A stretch of DNA of 64,000 nt, taken from Cloacibacterium sp. TD35 (GTDB lineage Bacteria > Bacteroidota > Bacteroidia > Flavobacteriales > Weeksellaceae). A program made the position numbers and the translations under genes. Under the pieces are notes generated by a model. The model saw only the letters and a list, made by a program, of their open reading frames with translations, had not been told where the DNA came from and did not search any database. Below, one piece after another: positions 8,965-15,761 of this stretch (its first letter is position 1; each line of letters opens with the position of its first letter). The stretch spans positions 371,001-435,000 of the forward strand of contig NZ_CP104850.1 in NCBI RefSeq assembly GCF_028864635.1, given 5' to 3'.

Positions 8965-11430
8965 TTAATTAATCAATTTTATTGGAAATTGGAATTTGAA
9001 CTTCACCAAAAAGAATGGGTCTTCATTCAGTGAAAGTATCCAATCCGGGTTGTTAAAATCACTAGCAATTCTGTGTATATCATAACCACCTAAACCACTG
9101 CCATTGTTAGAATCGGCTGTCGAGTATTTGGTTATAAACTTCTCCCTGTCAAAATTCTTCGGAAAAGGTTTGCCGTTATTTCTGATTTCCATTACTAAAG
9201 AATCATCAACTTCGGTCAGTTCAATAATTACTTCGTTGCCTATAGCTTTTTTATCAAATGCATACTTATTGGCATTTGTGAGAATGTTATCCAGCAATGT
9301 TTTGAAAAGCGTTTTGTTAGCATAAATGCCTCTTTCTTTGAGTTTTTCACCTTTTAATAAAAACTTCTTTATTGTGAAGTGAAAGCCGTTATTAGACAGT
9401 TCGTTGACGGTACTATTAATATCTGACAGCGAAATAATTTGTTTTTCGTACTCGGACAATACAAGTCCGTTTTCACCCTTTTCAAGCACATCTGTAATGA
9501 AGTTTACATCACGCTTGATTTCCTTAAGGGCTGATAAAATATCAATATCATAGAAATCGGAAAATACTTTGTTCAATTCTTCAAAATCGTTCTTTTTCTT
9601 GGTTAAAAAATCCAACAAGTTGTCAGACCAATCCAAAATATTTTGTCTAGGTCTTCCCAAAGTATGCTTTAATGATGCAAATTCATTGAACTGCTTTATC
9701 GTCTTACCATGAACCAAGGCATTACGTTCTTCTTGCAAGCTTTTAATCTTATCAGATAACTCATTAATAACCTGAACTTTAGCACGCTGCTCTTCTAATG
9801 AAGGTAATTTAATTACTACCTCAAGTAAATCTTTCTGTCGAATAAAAGGTATAGTAGCTCCTAAACGGTAGGAATCTAATTGATGATTAACATATTCCGA
9901 CTGAAGCTCATTGATTAAATAAGCTTTATCAACAATTTCTTCATTAACTTTAAATGAAAAAATATCCTGACTTCTAAAAATAGGCTCATCTTTGAACTCA
10001 AAAAAAGTTGGCTTTAAAGAACGCCAACGCATAGCAAGCAGTAAGCATGATTCTGAGACAATATGAATGTCAGATCTCCTCAGTTCTGTCTCTTCCACAT
10101 TTGAAATATCAAGTGTAAAATCCACTTTATCGTCTTTTAAATCACGGATGCGAATTAATTTGCCTGATTCTGGTAAGTTTCCTCTTTGGCCTCTAACTAA
10201 CTCTAGAATATCACCTAGCTTTACTAATCTTTCGTTTTCTTCAAAAATGATTTCATTAAGAAAATATCTTGGTACGCTTAGGCTATATTCATTCGAAATG
10301 ATTTGTTCATTACTCACAAACCTAATAAACTCTGAATCAATTCTAGTATTATGTATTAGCTCACTGAGTTTATTATCATTTAGAATCTTTCCTTGACCAT
10401 CTTTTTCTTCAACAAATTCACTGGCATCAACAAAGCGAACCAATCCTGATTTTTTCTTATTTTTGTTAAGCATCAGAATCACAAGGGGAATTCCTGTATT
10501 TGATAATAATCCTCCTGGCAATGATATAATAGTATCTAATACATCTTGTTGAATCAATTCTCTTCTTAATTGCTTTTCATATCCTTCTCTAGACAAGAAA
10601 CCCAGTGGTAGTATAGATATTAAATTACCCTTAGAATCGAGAGATTCCAGTCCCCTTTCAATTAAAAACTGTTCAACTGAATTTACATTATGATAGTTTC
10701 TGTCAAATTTCATATTAAACGGTGGATGAGCAATAACTAGATCAAATTTTTCATTTGATGAAGGCCAATTCTTTGTAGAATCAACACATACATAATTTGA
10801 AAGACGAAGTTTATTATGCGCTAATAGACGAAGTGTTCCTAATGCCCAAGATTCCTCAGAGATTTCTTGACCTAAATAAGCTATTTCTTTGTCAAGACAC
10901 ACACCAAATGAAGCCAAGCCTGCAAAAGGATTAAAAACTTTGGCATCTTTTTTTAAATCAGCTAAACTAGACATTAAACGTGTTAACTCAACAGGTTGAA
11001 TAAATTCACCAGCATATCTGCCCTGAGATTTAGAAATTTTATACAAAATATCTTCAAAAAAACTTGGAAAATAATCAACTAGCATCTTTCTATCTAATTG
11101 AAAAAATTGAAATAAAAATATATCAAATGGTTGATTAAAAAGATTAGTCAATGAATTGTTAAGCGTATCAACAATTTGAATATATGCTTCCTTAGTCTGG
11201 GAATTTAAAACTGAATTAACAATGAGCGATTTTAATTTATTTAAGTCAAAATCATCTGTAAAAGAACCTTCATTTATTACACCATCTTTATATAATGATA
11301 TCAATAATAATGTAATCTGAACAGAGTCACTTGTATTGTTGAATTTTGAGTTATATCTAAATGAATTTAGAATACCTATAACTTTAAAAGATAACACATC
11401 AACTGGATTTGAATAAACTATATTTACCAT
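8965..11430 (-). CDS. HsdM-like methylase fold fused to an HsdS-like recognition domain and a histidine kinase
   Basis: Three modules are joined in 821 residues. Residues ~1-395 look like an N6-adenine methylase: motif I position NPFAGLASFG (167-176) and motif IV position AHPPF (234-238). Both depart from the HsdM consensus, most strikingly His in place of the catalytic Asn of NPPF. Residues ~400-560 resemble one HsdS target-recognition domain, starting at LVKLGDILELVRG and ending in LPSLEEQ plus a coiled coil. Residues ~570-821 are a histidine kinase: H-box-like SLKHTLGRP with His589, N-box LLDNILTNANKYA (712-724), G1-like NNGKPFP (751-757) and G2 GSGLGGYDI (777-785). No transmembrane segment is seen, so the sensor is cytosolic. 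It sits 2 bases before its response regulator. Domain calls are good; function is unproven. Confidence 0.85.
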   Translation of the reverse strand: MVNIVYSNPVDVLSFKVIGILNSFRYNSKFNNTSDSVQITLLLISLYKDGVINEGSFTDDFDLNKLKSLIVNSVLNSQTKEAYIQIVDTLNNSLTNLFNQPFDIFLFQFFQLDRKMLVDYFPSFFEDILYKISKSQGRYAGEFIQPVELTRLMSSLADLKKDAKVFNPFAGLASFGVCLDKEIAYLGQEISEESWALGTLRLLAHNKLRLSNYVCVDSTKNWPSSNEKFDLVIAHPPFNMKFDRNYHNVNSVEQFLIERGLESLDSKGNLISILPLGFLSREGYEKQLRRELIQQDVLDTIISLPGGLLSNTGIPLVILMLNKNKKKSGLVRFVDASEFVEEKDGQGKILNDNKLSELIHNTRIDSEFIRFVSNEQIISNEYSLSVPRYFLNEIIFEENERLVKLGDILELVRGQRGNLPESGKLIRIRDLKDDKVDFTLDISNVEETELRRSDIHIVSESCLLLAMRWRSLKPTFFEFKDEPIFRSQDIFSFKVNEEIVDKAYLINELQSEYVNHQLDSYRLGATIPFIRQKDLLEVVIKLPSLEEQRAKVQVINELSDKIKSLQEERNALVHGKTIKQFNEFASLKHTLGRPRQNILDWSDNLLDFLTKKKNDFEELNKVFSDFYDIDILSALKEIKRDVNFITDVLEKGENGLVLSEYEKQIISLSDINSTVNELSNNGFHFTIKKFLLKGEKLKERGIYANKTLFKTLLDNILTNANKYAFDKKAIGNEVIIELTEVDDSLVMEIRNNGKPFPKNFDREKFITKYSTADSNNGSGLGGYDIHRIASDFNNPDWILSLNEDPFFLVKFKFQFPIKLIN

Positions 11431-11457
11431 AAAAAAAACTCTTTTCTAATTACTCTG

Positions 11458-11482
11458 CAAATGTATTTTTAATTAGTGCACT
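11458..11482 (-). promoter_or_regulatory. Putative promoter and operator of the kinase-fusion operon
   Basis: On the minus strand TACATTTG (11458-11465) fits the Bacteroidetes -7 consensus TAnnTTTG and lies 27 bases before the ATG at 11430. Just upstream, at 11475-11482, is the perfect palindrome AGTGCACT, placed where a repressor would block the promoter. The WYL regulator gene ends 10 bases further on and is a natural candidate to bind it. No convincing -33 TTTG is present. Confidence 0.4.
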
Positions 11483-11491
11483 GAATCTGCA

Positions 11492-12490
11492 TTAATAATT
11501 ATTTTTCATCTTTTCAATTCTACTTTTCATCTTTTCCACAAAAGAAGCAGGTTCTAAAACCTGTAAACTTTCACCATAGGAAAGCAATAATGATTCTAAT
11601 TCATAATTAGGGATTACTTTTATTATAACACGATGTATATTGTCTTCAAACTTATAGGCTTGTGATGGATGTAGTGGTTTTGTTTTGATATAGGGAACTA
11701 AAGTTTCTGCAATTTTAATTTTTATGGTTTCCACTTTTGCTTCTGGAATGGATACCCCTACAATATCATCGAAATATTCATTAAAATCTATGTCACTTTT
11801 TTCATAGGTTTTATTGGTTTCCTTAATAGAAATAATTCTGTCTAAAGCCAAGTTTGTTAGTGTTTCGAAATTGGGAGACTTACCAAATAAAAACCAACGC
11901 TTGTTGAATTGTTTCAAATGATAAGGACTTAATTCGTAAGTTACACTATTTTCATTTTTAAACGTTTTGTATTCAATTGCAACTACTTTTTTGTAAATGA
12001 TAGCGTTGTATAACTCAGAGATAAAGGATTTGCCTTCTAAGTATTCGTTCTCTTCAAAACTCATCACCTTATCTGAGTTTTTATTTAGTTTGAATTCGGC
12101 ATCTAATCGTGTCCCTAACTCATCAATCCAATCATATTGTGGCATTCCTTTGAATCTACTCAAGGTAAGTAAAGCTTCTTTTAATTGAAAAGCTTCAGTT
12201 TCATTTAAAGGTTTATTTGATATAGAAAAGTTTGGATCTTCATAGCGGTAATACACTTTTCTACCTTCTTTTGTTTTTTCTAATTCAATTGACCACCCCT
12301 GTTCACTTTCCATGAATCGGATATCATCATACAATTGTCTTTTTTTAATTCCTTCTTGTTTACCTGTGAACTCGTAAATAGCATCATTACATGCATCTAC
12401 TAAATCTTCAATGGCAAATCTTTTACCAGGATTTCTAAAACACTTGTCTAATGTATTATATCGAATTTGAGCATGTTTATTAGTTGCCAT
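11492..12490 (-). CDS. WYL-domain transcriptional regulator of the defence operon
   Basis: This 332-residue protein has an N-terminal winged-helix-like region (about 1-75) and a WYL domain (about 150-225) with the characteristic HLKQFNKRWFLFGKSP and LDRIISI segments, plus a C-terminal WCX-like extension. WYL proteins such as BrxR/CapW act as ligand-sensing repressors of defence islands, and the WYL fold can bind nucleic-acid fragments or nucleotides. It is the first gene of the defence cluster, 61 bases upstream of the methylase-kinase fusion and on the same strand, so it most likely controls that operon and itself. Ligand and direction of control cannot be read from the sequence. Confidence 0.88.
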   Translation of the reverse strand: MATNKHAQIRYNTLDKCFRNPGKRFAIEDLVDACNDAIYEFTGKQEGIKKRQLYDDIRFMESEQGWSIELEKTKEGRKVYYRYEDPNFSISNKPLNETEAFQLKEALLTLSRFKGMPQYDWIDELGTRLDAEFKLNKNSDKVMSFEENEYLEGKSFISELYNAIIYKKVVAIEYKTFKNENSVTYELSPYHLKQFNKRWFLFGKSPNFETLTNLALDRIISIKETNKTYEKSDIDFNEYFDDIVGVSIPEAKVETIKIKIAETLVPYIKTKPLHPSQAYKFEDNIHRVIIKVIPNYELESLLLSYGESLQVLEPASFVEKMKSRIEKMKNNY

Positions 12491-12509
12491 AGAAATTTAT
12501 GTCTATTCA

Positions 12510-12517
12510 CAAAAATA
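12510..12517 (-). promoter_or_regulatory. -7 promoter element upstream of the WYL regulator
   Basis: The minus strand reads TATTTTTG, a full match to TAnnTTTG, 19 bases before the WYL gene start at 12490. This allows the defence operon to be transcribed independently of the mobility genes upstream. The -33 box is not clear. Confidence 0.45.
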
Positions 12518-12597
12518 CAAAACCAAACCACAATAAAAAACGGAAAGCTATAAAATAACTAACAATGTACCATAAAACGAATTAAAATTAATGAAAA

Positions 12598-13239
12598 TCA
12601 CTTTCTTTTGTCGGTAGAGTTTAGGTCGTAGCCGAAAAGATTGAACATTTCTCTCATTCGGGAGCGGAGCCTGTTTCCGTAGATGGATTCTATTTCTGCT
12701 GCAGAAAGATTGGTGGTGAGGTGTGTGATAAGTCCTTTTTCTTTGAACAGGTCATAGCGTGTGAGGAGGATTTCTGCCATTACATTGCAGTCGTTTCCGT
12801 AATACTTCGATGAGGTTTCAATGCCTAAATCGTCAAAGCAATAGACTTTGGCTTTTCGAGCATCGTGGGTGAAGTTTCCTTTGGAGTAGTTCTCTAGGAT
12901 TTGATAGCCCGACTGCATGAATTCTGAAACGATTTGGCGTGTGGAGACTATACCGAATTTGTTTTTGTTGCCTATGAATTTTTGCATGAGCTTGAATAAG
13001 GTGGTTTTTCCGCAACCGATAGGACCAGAAAGGAGAATTCCTTTTTGGAGGTCGAAGTCCATTTCTTTGGCCACTAAATCGTCTTGGAGCATCCATGCAA
13101 TGGTGGCGAAGACTATGGGTTTTTCTTCGTCTGGAATGAGGTAGTTTTTACCGATAAACTGGGAAGCGAATTTTTTGAATTCTGGAATGATTTTGTAATA
13201 ATCATAACGGGTTTCTATGGGTGGTGTAGGAAAGTTCAT
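12598..13239 (-). CDS. DnaC/IstB-like AAA+ ATPase of the mobile element
   Basis: This 213-residue single-domain AAA+ protein has Walker A GPIGCGKTT (about 70-78), Walker B VYCFDDLG (about 131-138), a sensor I region THLTTN and an arginine-finger candidate in RLRSRMREM. That pattern is typical of DnaC-like helicase loaders and IstB ATPases. Next to a DnaD-like gene and an integrase, a role in element replication or helicase loading is the best reading; an IstB-type transposition helper is less likely because no IstA transposase is seen. It starts with ATG immediately after a run of hexamer repeats, and ends 107 bases before the WYL gene. Confidence 0.75.
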   Translation of the reverse strand: MNFPTPPIETRYDYYKIIPEFKKFASQFIGKNYLIPDEEKPIVFATIAWMLQDDLVAKEMDFDLQKGILLSGPIGCGKTTLFKLMQKFIGNKNKFGIVSTRQIVSEFMQSGYQILENYSKGNFTHDARKAKVYCFDDLGIETSSKYYGNDCNVMAEILLTRYDLFKEKGLITHLTTNLSAAEIESIYGNRLRSRMREMFNLFGYDLNSTDKRK

Positions 13240-13244
13240 AGAGT

Positions 13245-13298
13245 GAGGTTGAGGTTAAGGTTAAGGTTAAGGTTGAGGCAGTGGTTGAGGTTGAGGTT
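13245..13298. repeat. Nine hexamer units of RAGGTT between the DnaD-like and DnaC-like genes
   Basis: Consecutive six-base units read GAGGTT twice, AAGGTT three times, GAGGCA, GTGGTT and GAGGTT twice on the plus strand. They fill the whole spacer and include the stop codon of the upstream gene. In the transcript (minus strand) the leader of the DnaC-like gene is therefore almost free of G and unstructured. Copy-number change by slippage is plausible but unproven. Confidence 0.85.
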
Positions 13299-14223
13299 AG
13301 AGGGGTTCTTTGTAGCTTTTATTGGTGGTGGCTTGGAGATTATTGCGTTTGCCTTCGGCTCCGCCGAAGCTTCGGTGATTTAAATTATCATTAAATTTTT
13401 TGGAGTTTTTGAGCCAATTGCGTGCAGCTGCTTCCCAATTTTTCATTTTGGATTTTCCACCCACGAGCCAGCCGTTGGATTCGTAGTGGTCAAAAAATCT
13501 TTCGGCTTCTGAAAGCGGTGTGTCTTTTTCTTCAAAAAAAAGTTTTACCTCAGCAAAGGTGGGTGGGATTTTGGGAGCTGATATTGGCGAAAGTTTCTTT
13601 TTGCCTCCATAATGATTATTTTTTTCGATATGAGTCGGCGAAAGCTTTGCGCTTTTCTTTTCGCGCAACTTTTCTTTTTCTTTAATTTTTTGAGATAGTG
13701 ATTTTGGGACAATTTCTTGGAAAGGAATTGCAGGTAAAAAAGCTTGTTTAAAATTTGAACTGGTCTCGGGTGTGGTAATACTATGTTTATTGTTTATATT
13801 GTTTATATAGTTTATAGAAGGCTCCAATGCTTGTTCAATACCTGTTCCGATTTTGATATGGTGCTGGTTCAATGCTTGTTCAGAGCTTGTTTGATTTTTA
13901 GCATGGTAGCTGTTCAAATTTTGTATTTCTGTATCTTCAAAATTGAATAGATTTACCATGCTTCCTTTGTAGGGATTGAATGAAGGTAAATATTCGATAT
14001 ATCCAAAATCTTGAAGGTCTTTGATGCACTTGTGGTAAGTACCGTAAGCTGCAATTTTACTGAGCTTCATCATTTCATGTCGTGAAATGCTTATTGGGTT
14101 CTGGAAGTGGTTGAGGTTCCAGAACTGAAATAAAGCAAGGTATAAGCTGATGTGTGTGGGGTTAAGGCGTGAGTCTTCGTGGATTTTTTCGTAAAATCCT
14201 GTAAGGTGGCGGATGTAGTTCAT
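13297..14223 (-). CDS. DnaD-like winged-helix replication protein of the mobile element
   Basis: The N-terminal ~110 of 308 residues form a winged-helix domain (LNPTHISLYLALFQFWN, then RHEMMKLSKIAAYGTYHKCI, then a YIEYLPSFNP wing) like those of phage and plasmid replication initiators. A low-complexity Lys/Ser/Asn-rich linker follows. A C-terminal segment near 225-285 (TFAEVKLFFEEK, FFDHYESNGW, MKNWEAAARNW) is shared by many phage-type replication proteins. The gene lies directly upstream of the DnaC-like ATPase, a common initiator plus loader arrangement. Near its 3' end the DNA carries a short GC-rich inverted repeat (13353-13369) that encodes SFGGAEG. The DnaD relationship is inferred from pattern rather than alignment. 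Confidence 0.62.
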   Translation of the reverse strand: MNYIRHLTGFYEKIHEDSRLNPTHISLYLALFQFWNLNHFQNPISISRHEMMKLSKIAAYGTYHKCIKDLQDFGYIEYLPSFNPYKGSMVNLFNFEDTEIQNLNSYHAKNQTSSEQALNQHHIKIGTGIEQALEPSINYINNINNKHSITTPETSSNFKQAFLPAIPFQEIVPKSLSQKIKEKEKLREKKSAKLSPTHIEKNNHYGGKKKLSPISAPKIPPTFAEVKLFFEEKDTPLSEAERFFDHYESNGWLVGGKSKMKNWEAAARNWLKNSKKFNDNLNHRSFGGAEGKRNNLQATTNKSYKEPL

Positions 14224-14229
14224 TTTTAT

Positions 14230-14257
14230 GTTGGGAGTTGGATGTTGGGTGATGGAT
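14230..14257. repeat. Four heptamer units (GTTGGAT-like) in the leader of the DnaD-like gene
   Basis: The plus strand reads GTTGGGA, GTTGGAT, GTTGGGT and GATGGAT in direct succession between the HTH gene stop and the DnaD-like gene start. Like the hexamer runs in the two neighbouring spacers it gives a C/A-rich, G-poor transcript leader. Closely related heptamers occur inside menE at 30731-30758. Confidence 0.8.
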
Positions 14258-14259
14258 GA

Positions 14260-14520
14260 TTAATTTTTGGACTGGAGAAGCTTTTCAATATCCTCATAGT
14301 TGTAGTATAGTGTACCTCCTACTTTAGAGTAACGGAGAGTGCCATTAATCCTCATGTTTTGGAGAGTTCCTGAGGAAATTTTGAGGAGTGCTTTTACATC
14401 TGCGCTTCGGAGCCATTGTTTTTGGCTGTTTGACTTTGGGAGGAGTAAGTTTTTGAGTTCTTGTAATAGATCATTTTTGAACTCTTGAAGGTCTTCTTTG
14501 GTAACAATTTCTAGTGCCAT
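14260..14520 (-). CDS. Small helix-turn-helix protein, excisionase-like (HTH_17 type)
   Basis: This 86-residue protein has a short N-terminal helix (EDLQEFKNDLLQELKNLL) that may mediate dimerisation. It is followed by a MerR/excisionase-type HTH with WLRSADVKALLKISSGTLQN and a wing RYSKVGGTLYYNYEDIEKLL. Such genes are standard companions of Bacteroidetes integrases and RteC regulators, and act as excision factors or regulators of mobile elements. It lies between rteC and the DnaD-like gene, on the same strand. Excision activity is not demonstrated. Confidence 0.78.
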   Translation of the reverse strand: MALEIVTKEDLQEFKNDLLQELKNLLLPKSNSQKQWLRSADVKALLKISSGTLQNMRINGTLRYSKVGGTLYYNYEDIEKLLQSKN

Positions 14521-14533
14521 AATTAAAAAGTTT

Positions 14534-14553
14534 AGGTTAAGGTTAAGGTTAAG
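14534..14553. repeat. Three AGGTTA hexamers in the leader of the small HTH gene
   Basis: AGGTTA is repeated three times, followed by a partial unit, 13 bases upstream of the start codon of the HTH gene. It is the same type of unit as the nine-copy array at 13245-13298. Confidence 0.85.
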
Positions 14554-14562
14554 TTGGTTTAG

Positions 14563-14594
14563 AATTCCGGCAATGATTATTCATCCCCGGAATT
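14563..14594. repeat. Inverted repeat AATTCCGG/CCGGAATT in the rteC-HTH spacer
   Basis: Perfect 8-base arms (14563-14570 and 14587-14594) are separated by 16 bases. It lies between rteC and the HTH gene and could be an operator for an element regulator, though no binding protein is identified. Confidence 0.5.
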
Positions 14595-14629
14595 GTTTAC
14601 GGCGAAATTGTGCTGTTTTGGTAAGATTT

Positions 14630-14656
14630 ATTCACAACGGAGACTGCGTTGTGAAT
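14630..14656. repeat. Perfect 10-base hairpin ATTCACAACG/CGTTGTGAAT at the 3' end of rteC
   Basis: The arms 14630-14639 and 14647-14656 flank a seven-base loop, just after the rteC stop on the minus strand. On the plus strand a T-run follows, so as a simple terminator it would suit plus-strand transcription. On the minus strand it may instead be an attenuator or binding site. Confidence 0.5.
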
Positions 14657-14662
14657 GATTTT

Positions 14663-15505
14663 TTAGAAATTTTCGTCTGTTTCCTCCATTCTTAACAGAA
14701 GTTTATCTTTGAGGGTATTAATAAATTTGGCTCTGTCGTCTTTTCGGGTTCTGATGTCTAGGAACATACGCCTGTATTGTCCTAAATCTACATTGAAGGT
14801 TTCTTGGAATTGGTCTGCAATGTCTTTAACATTAGCGGTTCCGTTGTTGAAAACGCCTTCGGTTTGGAGGGCGTAGATGAGTTCAATAAGGGCGACTTTT
14901 GGAGCCGTCCATTGGAGTTTGGAGGTTTGGGTTGAAAGATAGCAGTTTAATGCTTTTTCAAGTTCTAGAATCTTTTTATCAATGTAAATAGACAAAAGGT
15001 CGTTTGCCATGATTAAAGCGACTTTGTAATCATGTGTAGTGGAGAATTTTGAGTCTAACTCAAAATTATAATTGTTGAGGTTGATTTTAAAATCTACATT
15101 TCCTCTCAAAAAATATTTTTCATCTAGGAAAGTGCTATTCGTACGGTAGTATTGATAAAAATCTAAATTCTTATCAAAGAAATCTTTTATGTTAGCCTGT
15201 TCAGCCTCATAATATTTTTTGAGGATTGATGCACCTCCTAGTGGGGCTTGGGAAGCAATTCTGTAAATAGCCATGTGATAATATAGCTTGGAAGTGAATT
15301 GCGGTTTTATGGATTTAAAAAATAAAATTTCTTCATGCTTAGATTTAAATTTATGCTTAATGACCATTTTTTTGAGCTGCTCTAGAGTTTTGAGAATGAC
15401 TTTGATAATTTCTTCGGATTTTTGAAGAATGTTATCAAACTCAGATTCTAAAAATTCAATTTGTCCATTAAGCTCTCTTAAGAGATCAATAGATTTAGTT
15501 TCCAC
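14663..15505 (-). CDS. RteC-domain protein, regulator of conjugative-transposon excision
   Basis: This 280-residue RteC-family protein has the conserved stretch FFKSIKPQFTSKLYYHMAIY (about 63-82) and a helical C-terminus with WTAPKVALIELIYALQ and the final FLDIRTRKDDRAKFI block. In CTnDOT-type elements RteC activates the excision operon. Here it is located between the integrase and the small HTH gene, as expected. The start codon is GTG (15503-15505 on the minus strand). No RteA or RteB two-component genes are visible, so the element is a reduced or different type of integrative element. Confidence 0.88.
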   Translation of the reverse strand: METKSIDLLRELNGQIEFLESEFDNILQKSEEIIKVILKTLEQLKKMVIKHKFKSKHEEILFFKSIKPQFTSKLYYHMAIYRIASQAPLGGASILKKYYEAEQANIKDFFDKNLDFYQYYRTNSTFLDEKYFLRGNVDFKINLNNYNFELDSKFSTTHDYKVALIMANDLLSIYIDKKILELEKALNCYLSTQTSKLQWTAPKVALIELIYALQTEGVFNNGTANVKDIADQFQETFNVDLGQYRRMFLDIRTRKDDRAKFINTLKDKLLLRMEETDENF

Positions 15506-15761
15506 AGTTAATTTTTGTTTTTAAGGGTGCTAAAAATATAATTTTAACGATAATGCAACAAAAAAAATTAAAAAATATTATCAACAATAATAAATGAATT
15601 TTATTAATTATTCATAATCAATTAATTATGATAATTAGAAATATTCGTTAATACATAGCATTATATTGAAAATATAACAATGTTGTTATATTATATATTA
15701 AAGTTGCTTTATTAGACTGGTTTGAAGCCGTTTGGATTTTTACCAAAAAAGAAAATGAAGA
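15506..15761. other. AT-rich spacer between rteC and the integrase gene
   Basis: This stretch of 256 bases is extremely AT-rich and has no convincing gene. It contains many short TTATTA/TAATAA-type inverted runs near 15580-15640. It presumably holds the rteC promoter and possibly integrase-binding sites, but no individual site could be assigned. Confidence 0.5.

Noticed and set aside
13084..13383. Plus-strand 99-residue frame with Arg-Leu repeats
   Set aside because: It is the shadow of the hexamer array and the C-terminus of the DnaC-like gene's opposite strand, with no family resemblance.
13245..14553. GGTTAA-type arrays as telomeric ends of a linear replicon
   Set aside because: The units are imperfect, internal, few in number and located between genes, with normal coding sequence on both sides.
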